Assembly: GCF_000281065.1 (NCBI RefSeq)
Contig: NZ_AKKK01000002.1
Coordinates: forward strand, 62,001 to 126,000
Direction of reading: 5' to 3'
Source: Arthrobacter sp. M2012083
GTDB lineage: Bacteria; Actinomycetota; Actinomycetes; Actinomycetales; Micrococcaceae
DNA: 64,000 nt
Shown here piece by piece: positions 9,002 to 16,558 of this stretch. The notes beneath the pieces were generated by a model that was not told the origin of the DNA, made no database searches, and saw nothing but the letters and a program-made list of their open reading frames with translations. The position numbers and the translations under genes are program-made. Every line of letters starts with the position of its first letter. Within the stretch, counting starts at the first letter, position 1.

Positions 9002-9017
9002 CCTAACACGTGTTAGG
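9002..9017. promoter_or_regulatory. LacI-family operator, promoter-proximal
   Basis: CCTAACACGTGTTAGG is a perfect 16-bp palindrome with a central CG, the usual form of a LacI-family operator. It lies between the -10-like element and the start of the solute-binding protein gene, where bound repressor would block transcription. Confidence 0.85.
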
Positions 9018-9018
9018 A

Positions 9019-9048
9019 AGCCTAATCCCGCCACCTAACACGTGTCAA
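9019..9048 (-). promoter_or_regulatory. Promoter of the fructan operon
   Basis: On the minus strand a consensus -35 TTGACA (9048-9043) is followed after 18 bases by TAGGCT (9024-9019), which fits an actinobacterial -10 (TANNNT). The -35 is embedded in the distal operator and the -10 abuts the proximal one, so repression by a LacI-type protein is strongly implied. Confidence 0.65.
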
Positions 9049-9049
9049 G
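9034..9049. promoter_or_regulatory. LacI-family operator, distal, overlapping the -35
   Basis: CCTAACACGTGTCAAG has one perfect half-site and one degenerate half-site. Its centre is 32 bp from that of the proximal operator, about three helical turns, which would put two bound repressors on the same face of the DNA. Confidence 0.75.
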
Positions 9050-9143
9050 CGTCACAGGAATGTTGCCGAGGCCTCACCAGTGCCCGCCACGCGCAAGGAA
9101 GACTCACACGAGCCGCCCAGAGAACTGTGGCAGTCTAGTCAGA

Positions 9144-10052
9144 ATGAGTTCCCAGCAATTCCGCACCAGCGGGAGGTCGAGCAAACGGCCGCTTCAAGGA
9201 CGCCCGGCAGGCGCCGGCACCGGCTTCCTCTTCTGCCTCGCAACGATCGCCAGCGCCATTGGACTGGCTGCGACGTACTACTTCTTTGTGCGCACCACTG
9301 CAGGCCAGTTCATCGATGAGTCCGCCCTGGTTGAGGCCACCGTATTGGGCGGAACAGCCGGCAGGGCCTCCACCGAATTCCTTGACATGCTTCCCATGCT
9401 GTCGCTGGCCATCGCCGCGATCATGGTCCTCTTCGTGACCGTAGCCCGCCGACGCTGGACGGCCGCCGGAATCGCAGTCGCAGCCTGCATCGCCGCCAAC
9501 GCGGCCACGCAGATCCTCAAGCTCCTCATCCCGGACAGGCCCGACCGCGGCGTCCAGACCCTGGAATTGAACTCACTCCCCTCCGGGCACACCACGTTGG
9601 CCGCATCCGCTGCAGCCGCGGTGTTCCTCATGGTTTCGCCCCGCTGGCGCCCATTGGCAGGCTTCTTTGGCAGCACGTTCGCAGTGGCCACGGGAGTCTC
9701 CACACTCATCAACCAGTGGCATCGCCCCGCCGACGTCGTCGCCGCCTTCCTGGTGGTGGCCGCCATCATGCTTCCGGCAGGTTGGCTCATCCTCCGCACC
9801 GGCAACAGCTGGAATGTATGGAAGGGGTACGGCGAGCACTGGGCAGCGTCGCGCCTGTGGGTCTGGCTCACCGTGGCGGCGCTGGTGATCGCCGGCTTAG
9901 TGGCAGCGTACTCGCTGCTGCAGGTGCCCGACCTCAGCACAGACAGCACCATCGACTACTTCTGGGCCGGCACTGCCTTCATTGTGATCGCTGGTTACCT
10001 GTCCGCGCTCGGCGGCACGTGGCTGTTCGGCCTGGCGGCACGTAAGGGCTAG
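9144..10052 (+). CDS. PAP2-superfamily membrane phosphatase
   Basis: About 302 residues from the ATG at 9144 (MSSQQFRTSGRSSKRP); upstream in-frame starts at 9042 would overlap the operators. About six or seven membrane segments are visible. The three PAP2 catalytic motifs are present: K-LLIPDRPDRG (phosphate-binding K and R), LPSGHT with the catalytic histidine, and STLINQWHRPAD with the nucleophile-side histidine and aspartate. The family dephosphorylates lipid phosphates such as undecaprenyl pyrophosphate or phosphatidic acid at the outer membrane face. The actual substrate is not deducible. Its promoter must lie in or near the shared region with the fructan operon. Confidence 0.85.
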   Translation: MSSQQFRTSGRSSKRPLQGRPAGAGTGFLFCLATIASAIGLAATYYFFVRTTAGQFIDESALVEATVLGGTAGRASTEFLDMLPMLSLAIAAIMVLFVTVARRRWTAAGIAVAACIAANAATQILKLLIPDRPDRGVQTLELNSLPSGHTTLAASAAAAVFLMVSPRWRPLAGFFGSTFAVATGVSTLINQWHRPADVVAAFLVVAAIMLPAGWLILRTGNSWNVWKGYGEHWAASRLWVWLTVAALVIAGLVAAYSLLQVPDLSTDSTIDYFWAGTAFIVIAGYLSALGGTWLFGLAARKG

Positions 10053-10145
10053 CGCGCTTATTGCGACGGCGGCGCACCCCTTCGCGCCCCGCGCACCAGT
10101 GGCTACGGGGGCAGTCGGCGCTAAAGGGCGCGCAGTCTCAGAGGC

Positions 10146-10421
10146 CTAGTCCGCCGGTCCCACTGAGTCGAAGAACTTGGGCCCATCCGCAGCAGCAGAT
10201 CCAGCACGCGCCCGCGCCTGCTCATGGATAAAGTGCCGGTCCTCATCCGTGAGGTGCGTGCCACCATGCGCGTCAACGGCATCGCTCTCCCCCGTCTCGC
10301 CGTTGATGATCGCAGTGACCGTCCGGGGCACAATCATGGTTCCCGGATTGTCGATGAGCCACTGCTGCGTGTCCGGTGAGAGCTGGTCCCAGAATTCTTT
10401 GATGTGCATAACAATCAGCAC
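10146..10421 (-). CDS. Small conserved hypothetical protein
   Basis: 91 residues from a GTG at 10421, or 87 from the ATG at 10409 (MHIKEFWDQLSPDTQQWL). A GAAGGG element lies upstream but is too close to the GTG and somewhat far from the ATG, so the start is uncertain. The composition is acidic and soluble, with LTDEDRHFIHEQARAR in the second half. The residues after the start (QLSPDTQQWLIDNPGTM) resemble small proteins seen in other Micrococcaceae, but no function is known to me. It stands alone between two plus-strand genes. Confidence 0.6.
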   Translation of the reverse strand: MLIVMHIKEFWDQLSPDTQQWLIDNPGTMIVPRTVTAIINGETGESDAVDAHGGTHLTDEDRHFIHEQARARAGSAAADGPKFFDSVGPAD

Positions 10422-10631
10422 TGCCCTTCATTGGTGGGGGGTGGATTCATGAAATGCGCCGCGTGAAATCTCGAGTGATCGTGAGTGCGGTCCTCTTCTA
10501 GGCTACGCCCGGCCACGCCCATCCTGACCCGGATGCCACAAGGTTTCTGAGGATTACGTCGACCGGTCGTCCCTCATGGGTTACAGTTATTCCAATCGAT
10601 GGACAAACAGCGGCTAATACCAGGAGCTCCC

Positions 10632-11987
10632 ATGTCATCCACCCTTAGATCTGCCTCGCACCGAAGCAACGCCCAAGGTCTCGACGTCCCGGCTTCCCGC
10701 GATATGGTGGTCGATTTCATCCGCGTCGCCTGCATGTTTGCCGTTGTCGCCGTTCACTTGCTCATGATGGGGATCAGCGTGGACCAGGCCGGCATCGGCG
10801 TCGGCAATCCCCTTACATCCCTGAGCTGGTTTGCCCAAGGGACATGGTTCGGCCAGGTCATGCCGCTCTTCTTCGTGGTGGGCGGATTTGCTTCGCTCAC
10901 GTCATGGCGCAGCCTGCAACGCAAGGGCGGCGACGCCGGCGACTACCTCAGGAACCGGGTGCTGCGGCTGGTCCGGCCCACGGTCGCCCTTTACATCTTC
11001 CTCGCCGTTGCCCTGTGGAGTGCGACGGCGGCTGGCGTCCCCGCTGATCTGCTCGCCGTTATCGCTGCGGGCGCCGGCGTGCAGCTGTGGTTCCTGGCCG
11101 CGTACCTGATCTGCCAGGCCATGGTTCCTACAATGGCCAAGTTTCACGAGGCAGCGCCCTACCGGACCATTGCCGCGCTGGCTGCGGGCGCCGTCGTCGT
11201 CGATGTCCTTCGTTTGGGTTTGGAGCGCAATCCGTGGGGCTTCGATTCGAACCCGATCGGTCTGCTGAACATGGTGTTCGTGTGGGGACTTCTGCAGCAG
11301 CTGGGGTTCTTCTACGCCGACGGTTTCTTTGACCGCTTCGGCAAGTGGAAGCTCGTTCTTGCCGCTGGCGGCTGCTACGCCGTGATGGTTCCGCTGACGC
11401 ATGCCGGCCCCTATCCCGTGGACATGCTGACCAGCCAGAACCCGCCCATGTTCCCGCTGATCCTGGTGGGACTGGCCCACATTCTTTTGGTGAAAGCCGT
11501 CTACCCTGTGCTGCAGCGATGCGTCCGCGTCGGCTGGGTGCAGAAGGTGATGTTCGTGGTGGGTAGCCGTGCAATGACCATTTACCTGTGGCACTTGCCG
11601 TTGATCATCGCCATGTTTGGAATTGCGCTGGTCCTTCGCCTGCCCTTCCCCGAGCCCGCAGGCACCGAGTGGTGGCTCAGCCGGCCGCTGTTCTATGTGG
11701 CCGCGTGGGCGCTGGTCCTGCTGGTCTCCACCCCTCTGGTCCGTCTGGAACTCGCCAGCACTGCACTGGCCCCCGGCGCGGTCCGGCCTGCCATGTGGCG
11801 CATCGTTGCCGGAACTGTCCTGGCCATCATCCCGCCGTTCGTGGTGATGAGGTCGGCGCTGGACGTGACGAATGCGACGTGGGGGCTCGTGCTGCTGGTG
11901 ATCGCCGTGGCTCTGGTGTCCGGCAAGGTTCCTGACCGGGCGTGGAAGACTCCGCGGATTCCCTCAACGGGATCCGTGGCTTCCTGA
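10632..11987 (+). CDS. Acyltransferase-3 family membrane protein
   Basis: About 451 residues from the ATG at 10632, chosen for the AGGAG at 10622-10626. The N-terminal motif DFIRVACMFAVVAVHLLMMG contains the Arg and His that are conserved in acyltransferase-3 (OafA/NodX-like) proteins, and about ten membrane segments follow. These proteins move acyl groups onto sugars or other acceptors across the membrane. The C-terminal WHLPLIIAMFG segment is also typical of the family. The acceptor is unknown. The gene is monocistronic and ends just before a very stable palindromic terminator. Confidence 0.85.
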   Translation: MSSTLRSASHRSNAQGLDVPASRDMVVDFIRVACMFAVVAVHLLMMGISVDQAGIGVGNPLTSLSWFAQGTWFGQVMPLFFVVGGFASLTSWRSLQRKGGDAGDYLRNRVLRLVRPTVALYIFLAVALWSATAAGVPADLLAVIAAGAGVQLWFLAAYLICQAMVPTMAKFHEAAPYRTIAALAAGAVVVDVLRLGLERNPWGFDSNPIGLLNMVFVWGLLQQLGFFYADGFFDRFGKWKLVLAAGGCYAVMVPLTHAGPYPVDMLTSQNPPMFPLILVGLAHILLVKAVYPVLQRCVRVGWVQKVMFVVGSRAMTIYLWHLPLIIAMFGIALVLRLPFPEPAGTEWWLSRPLFYVAAWALVLLVSTPLVRLELASTALAPGAVRPAMWRIVAGTVLAIIPPFVVMRSALDVTNATWGLVLLVIAVALVSGKVPDRAWKTPRIPSTGSVAS

Positions 11988-12003
11988 CCTTCTTTAAAAA
12001 CCA

Positions 12004-12045
12004 AACGGCCGCCGAACAACCTGATCAGGTTGTTCGGCGGCCGTT
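12004..12045. terminator. Bidirectional terminator, perfect 42-bp palindrome
   Basis: Every base pairs: 21 nt on each side of the centre at 12024/12025, starting AACGGCCGCCGAACAACCTG. It sits between the convergent acyltransferase and protease genes. On the minus strand it is followed by TTTGGTTTTT, on the plus strand by a weaker TTGTTGGTT, so it should stop both transcripts. Confidence 0.9.
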
Positions 12046-12086
12046 GTTGGTTCAAAGCGAGTCACGAGCAGCGACCCTCACAACAG

Positions 12087-14906
12087 CTATGGCAGGCGGT
12101 ACAGGAATGCTGCCATGGCGTCGCGGTTGATGGGCTCCATCGGCTGGTACCAGTAGTTGTTCTCCCCTAACTGCCAGCCAGAGGAAATCCCCGCAACGCT
12201 CATCCAGACCATTTCCTTGTAGAACAGCTGGCCTGAATCGAGGTCCTTGAAAGGTGGATTCATCGGTGCTTCATAGTCGGGCTTGTTGACCAACCTATAC
12301 AGGAAGGCAGCCATCGCGTCGCGTTTGATGGGGGTCAGCGGTTTGTAGTAACGAGCCCCGTTCTCAGTCCATCCGGATGAAATGCCGGTTTCGGCCAACC
12401 ATGCCATCTCCTTGTAGAACTGCTGCGTGGTTGCAACGTCCTTGAAGGGCGATTGCGCGGGAGGTGTGTAGTCCGGCGAGCCGGCCGCACGGTAAAGGAA
12501 TGCTGCCATTGCGTCACGGTTGATGGGAGTCACCGGCCGGTATGAGACGGATTTGTCCGCCTCCACCCAACCGGTAGAGATCTTGCGGTCTGCAAGCCAG
12601 GACATTTCCTTATAGAACTGCTGGGTGGTCGCCAGGTCCCGGAAGGGTGAAACAGCAGGCGCCGTAAATTCCGGTCCCTTTGCGCTGAAGTAGGCCTTCC
12701 ACTCTGAAGTCGCCCCATTGAGCACTGCATAACCGCTCTTAGGAACGGCCGTAATTTTGGCCTGTCCTCGAGCGGGGTGAGTTCCGGCTTGGAGCGTTTT
12801 GCCATCTACTTGGTAGTCCATGGTCTCGGACTCCGGAATAGTGTAGCTATCGTTGCCCATGTACGGAGCCTCCGTGAATACCACTGCCTCGGGAGAGACA
12901 GCCTTATCAGCGGCTACTACAACAGGTGTTGGCTGGCTGGACATCTCCAGCAGCCAGTATGGGGTCTTGTTACCCATGACATACAGTGAAAGCGTGCTGC
13001 CGATGTCGTCGCTCGTCAAGGTGTAAGTAGAGACACTGGAGACGTGCTCCCCGGTGGTGCCGGGCTTGTTGCGGGTCCAGCGATAGGTCAAGTCCACGGG
13101 GGCCGGCTCCCAGGTACCCGGATTGGCGGTCAGCGTGCTGCCCTCGTAAGCGGAGCCTACAATAACGGGCGTGCTACCAGACAGGGTTCCGGGAGCCACT
13201 TGGGCTGTGGGTTCCGATGTTGCGGACACAGCCGGTACGAACTTCTTGGTTGCAGTAACAGTGACCGTGATAGCGGCCTGGTGGTCATCCTCAGTTAGTA
13301 CGTAGGCCGCGCCATTTGCCCCGGTGATAGGTGTGTCCCACCGGTTCCACTGATACTTCCATGTGGCTTCGTAAGTGTTATTCCAGGAACCCGGCGCAGC
13401 AGTCAGGGTCCTACCCACAGCAGCCTCACCGGAAATTGTGGGAGTGCCCGCCGTGATTGGCGCAGCCTCGGCAGCCACCTTGGCGAGAGTGGCGTTAGCG
13501 TCAACCAAACCAGCGCCGCAGCCACAGCCGTTGATCGGCCGAGCCGAGGCCTTGAGCCTCTGCTCAACATCAGCGGTTGTCAGGGCAGGCAGTGTTGAGT
13601 ACATCATGGCTGCTACTGCGGCTACCTGAGGAGCGGCCATGGAACTGCCCTCCATGAAGGAGTAGCCCTCGGCGTTAGGAGCGTCCAAGCCGTTATTAAG
13701 TGTGGACAAAATTCCAGCAGTACCGTCGCTGGTCATGTCTCCGCCGGGAGCTGCGACATCCACGTTTACGCCAAAGTTGGAGTACGAGGCCTTGAGTCCG
13801 TTCCGGGTGCTCGCGCCAACTACCAGCACGTTCTTGCAGTTGGCGGGGCTGACCTTCGATGCATCGATGCCCTCATTGCCTGCAGCCACCACTACCGAGG
13901 CGCCCTTGCTTCGGGCAAAGTCCGTGGCATTTTGGTAAATGGTGGAGCAAGTCGCAAGGCCGCCGAGGCTCAAGTTAATGACGTTCGCTGGATTTGCATT
14001 GGCCGGGACTCCCGACACAGTTCCACCCGCCGCCCAGACGATCGAGTCTGCGATGTCGGAGGCGTATCCGCCACAGATGCCCAGCGCGCGCACCGGAACG
14101 ACCTTTGCCTTGGGAGCCACGCCTGCCACGCCCTTGCTGTTTCCTGCAACAGCGGCCACAAGGCCGGCCACATGAGTCCCGTGCCAGGAAGAGGAATACC
14201 CGGGCCATCCGGGCTCGCACTCACCGTAGTAGGTCGCGTCGCCCTCGTCTGCCGGATTCGAATCACGTCCATTTGAGTCGCCGGCAACCAGGGGATCATG
14301 AATCATGTCAAAGCCAGGCAAAATGTTGGCGCTCAAGTCCGTGTGGTTGGTAATGCCGGTATCGATAACCGCCACCACGCTCCCGGCCCCTTGAGTTACG
14401 TCCCATGCCCCAAGGACACGCATCCCGCCACTGTCAATGCTGCTGTGTGGCCATTGGTATGAGTACAGGGGGTCGTTCGGAGCCGTCGCGAAAGGTCGCA
14501 TGATCACGTCGGGTTCGGCGTACTCAACGCTGGGGTCAGCGGCCAGGGCGGAAACCAGCTCACTTGCTTCTTCAGCACCGAGCTTCTTGTCCGTCTTCAC
14601 CACTTCTTCACCCGTTGCAAGAGTGCGCACGGCTTGGACAGGGACACCAATTGTTCCAGCGGCGCGATTCAGGGACGACTTCCGATCCAGTGATTGGATG
14701 CTTGCGCGTTCCTTGAACTTCACGATGAATTGGTCCGTCGGGAGGACCGAGGAGTCGGTGGACATGGGCCGCGGTGCTGCGCTCGGCACAGGCACCGGCG
14801 CTTCATCGGCCACGGCCGGGAGCGCCGGGAGGGCGGCTCCAACCAAGGCGATAACGCCCGCAATTATTATTTGAGAGCGCACACTGGCTCTCCGTCGGAT
14901 CTGCAT
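12087..14906 (-). CDS. Secreted subtilisin-like (S8) serine protease with C-terminal SLH-like triple repeat
   Basis: 939 residues. A signal peptide occupies about 1-34 (IIIAGVIALVGAALPALPAVADE). A propeptide-like I9 region spans about 55-140 (DQFIVKFKE). The S8 domain has the catalytic triad D182 (VIDTG), H242 (WHGTHVAG) and S422 (GSSMAAPQ), plus the oxyanion Asn in AAGNEG near residue 343. Two repeats starting TPTISG/TPVIVG with LTA-PG-W follow at about 485-670, resembling bacterial Ig-like linker modules. The last ~190 residues are three SLH-like repeats with FYKEM-WLA, STGW and INRDAMAAFLYR. It should be an exported protease held at the cell surface by these repeats. Three other genes in the window carry the same module. 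Confidence 0.92.
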   Translation of the reverse strand: MQIRRRASVRSQIIIAGVIALVGAALPALPAVADEAPVPVPSAAPRPMSTDSSVLPTDQFIVKFKERASIQSLDRKSSLNRAAGTIGVPVQAVRTLATGEEVVKTDKKLGAEEASELVSALAADPSVEYAEPDVIMRPFATAPNDPLYSYQWPHSSIDSGGMRVLGAWDVTQGAGSVVAVIDTGITNHTDLSANILPGFDMIHDPLVAGDSNGRDSNPADEGDATYYGECEPGWPGYSSSWHGTHVAGLVAAVAGNSKGVAGVAPKAKVVPVRALGICGGYASDIADSIVWAAGGTVSGVPANANPANVINLSLGGLATCSTIYQNATDFARSKGASVVVAAGNEGIDASKVSPANCKNVLVVGASTRNGLKASYSNFGVNVDVAAPGGDMTSDGTAGILSTLNNGLDAPNAEGYSFMEGSSMAAPQVAAVAAMMYSTLPALTTADVEQRLKASARPINGCGCGAGLVDANATLAKVAAEAAPITAGTPTISGEAAVGRTLTAAPGSWNNTYEATWKYQWNRWDTPITGANGAAYVLTEDDHQAAITVTVTATKKFVPAVSATSEPTAQVAPGTLSGSTPVIVGSAYEGSTLTANPGTWEPAPVDLTYRWTRNKPGTTGEHVSSVSTYTLTSDDIGSTLSLYVMGNKTPYWLLEMSSQPTPVVVAADKAVSPEAVVFTEAPYMGNDSYTIPESETMDYQVDGKTLQAGTHPARGQAKITAVPKSGYAVLNGATSEWKAYFSAKGPEFTAPAVSPFRDLATTQQFYKEMSWLADRKISTGWVEADKSVSYRPVTPINRDAMAAFLYRAAGSPDYTPPAQSPFKDVATTQQFYKEMAWLAETGISSGWTENGARYYKPLTPIKRDAMAAFLYRLVNKPDYEAPMNPPFKDLDSGQLFYKEMVWMSVAGISSGWQLGENNYWYQPMEPINRDAMAAFLYRLP

Positions 14907-14945
14907 AAAACAGCGCCCTCTGCTCAGACGCCCCCAAGAGCGCGG

Positions 14946-14970
14946 AAAAATGGCCGCAAGAGTGCGGCCA
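14946..14970 (-). terminator. Rho-independent terminator after the MFS gene
   Basis: On the minus strand the hairpin TGGCCGCA-CTCT-TGCGGCCA (14970-14951) is followed at once by TTTTT (14950-14946). It lies between the MFS gene and the downstream protease gene, both on the minus strand. Confidence 0.8.
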
Positions 14971-15144
14971 GCATGAGTTTAGCCACACTTTGGACTTTCC
15001 TGCGAATTGCCTGTGAGTCTTCCGCCGCATCGGGCGAGGCGTCTTGACCCACTTCACGACGCATACTGCAGAAATCCAACTTCTTCAGGTTTCAGAGGAG
15101 CTCTTGGACAGCCAAAAGAGGTCTCGAAGCCACCTTGAAAAGGG

Positions 15145-16362
15145 CTAATAGTTACGCCGGTGCTTCAGGCGTGGGATTGCGACGGCGAACACCACTGCCG
15201 CTGCGAACCCCAGGACACCGGTGGCCCAGATACCCGCCGACAACGAGATTGCAGCCGTCAGCGCGGACAACAGCACAGGTCCACCTGTGGCACCGGAGTC
15301 GGCCATGAACCGCCATATTCCCAAGAAGTGACTCCGCCCATTGTCCGGCGAAAAGTCAGCTCCCAACGTCATGATCAGCCCTGAACTGATCCCATTGCCG
15401 AAACCAATCAGCAAGGCGACCAGGAGAAGCGGGACGAATCCGGCCGTCAACGGAACCAGGATCAAGGCCGTCCCCATGATGACAGTGGACGGGATGGCTA
15501 CCCATTGCCTCCCCTTCTTATCCATGAGTTTCCCGGCAGGGTAGAACACCAGCATGTCGATCGCCCCGGACAAGCCGAAGATCAACGAAGCATGAGTGGC
15601 ATCAAGTCCCAGATGATCGGACCACAGCGGGATCACCACCTGTCGAGATGCCCGCAAAGCACTCAGCAGGAGAATTCCGAAACCAACCGTCAGGAACACT
15701 CCGGCATGGGAAACCGCAACACTCCGCAGGGTGGACGCCGGAGGTCTTGGACCGCCGTCGGCCGCTTTCGGAGCGACCAGATCCGGGATGGTGAGCGACA
15801 AGGCAGCGGCAGCCATCATGCCACCGAAGCCCACCCAGTACGCGCCGCTGATTCCGGCGAATTGCATCACGCCGGCACCGACGAATGGTCCGATGAAGAG
15901 GCCGATCCTGGTGACGCCGCCCAAGGTCGAGAGGGCTCGCGCGCGGAACATGACAGGCACGGCCTCGGTGAGGAACTTTTGCCGCGCGAGATTGAAGACG
16001 CTGGCAGACATACCCACCAGGGTCATGGAGGCGGCCAACAGCCAGAGTCCGTGTTCCATTTGCGGTGCGAAGGCTGCCGCGCCGAGGGCGATCGCACCTA
16101 CAGCACCGGCTCCGACGATCGACCACCGTTCGCCGAACTTCTCAGTGATGATTGACGCCGGAATGTTGAAGAACCAGGAACCCAGACCGATCAGCGTCAC
16201 GATCAACGCCGACACCGCCACCGATGCGCCGAGGTCGCGGGCTGAGAGCGCGATGACCGGGAGGACAGCCCCCTCACCGAGACAGAAAAGCACAGCTGGC
16301 CCGAATGCCGGTAGCGCGACGCTGCGGAGGCTGAAGTTTTTGTCTGCTTGGGTGGTGGTCAT
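15145..16362 (-). CDS. Major facilitator superfamily transporter
   Basis: About 405 residues from the ATG at 16362 (MTTTQADKNFSLRS); an ATG nine bases upstream and a longer frame to 16404 are possible. About twelve hydrophobic segments are present with the MFS loop pattern after helix 2 (NIPASIITEKFGERW, a variant of GxxxDRxGRR) and the equivalent loop in the second half (YPAGKLMDKKGRQW). These mark a drug/metabolite-efflux-type MFS protein, but the substrate cannot be read from the sequence. It is flanked by a terminator downstream and a 200-base non-coding stretch upstream and appears to be monocistronic. Confidence 0.85.
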   Translation of the reverse strand: MTTTQADKNFSLRSVALPAFGPAVLFCLGEGAVLPVIALSARDLGASVAVSALIVTLIGLGSWFFNIPASIITEKFGERWSIVGAGAVGAIALGAAAFAPQMEHGLWLLAASMTLVGMSASVFNLARQKFLTEAVPVMFRARALSTLGGVTRIGLFIGPFVGAGVMQFAGISGAYWVGFGGMMAAAALSLTIPDLVAPKAADGGPRPPASTLRSVAVSHAGVFLTVGFGILLLSALRASRQVVIPLWSDHLGLDATHASLIFGLSGAIDMLVFYPAGKLMDKKGRQWVAIPSTVIMGTALILVPLTAGFVPLLLVALLIGFGNGISSGLIMTLGADFSPDNGRSHFLGIWRFMADSGATGGPVLLSALTAAISLSAGIWATGVLGFAAAVVFAVAIPRLKHRRNY

Positions 16363-16492
16363 CCCTTTCATCCTATGACCGTCGTTGGCGGGCCGAGGGG
16401 CCACATTACGTTCCGCACTCCCGGTCGGGGGCTGCTGCGCACCCGTTGCCGCCCGGCGCTCCCCTCCGTAGTCAGGCCCGCACCTTGGTCGC

Positions 16493-16530
16493 AGTTGTTG
16501 CGGCTCCGGGAGCCCGGAGCCGCAACAACT
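16493..16530 (-). terminator. Stable hairpin after the chaplin-like gene
   Basis: An 18-nt inverted repeat (AGTTGTTGCGGCTCCGGG) pairs perfectly across a 2-nt centre. It lies 29 bases after the stop codon of the minus-strand chaplin-like gene. No T-run follows, so termination is likely but not certain. Confidence 0.6.
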
Positions 16531-16558
16531 ACATGCGAAGTGAGACTACTTCCCCGGC

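Noticed and set aside
16363..16492. Small gene upstream of the MFS transporter
   Set aside because: The only open frame is short, Pro/Arg-rich, has no ribosome binding site and overlaps the hairpin region.
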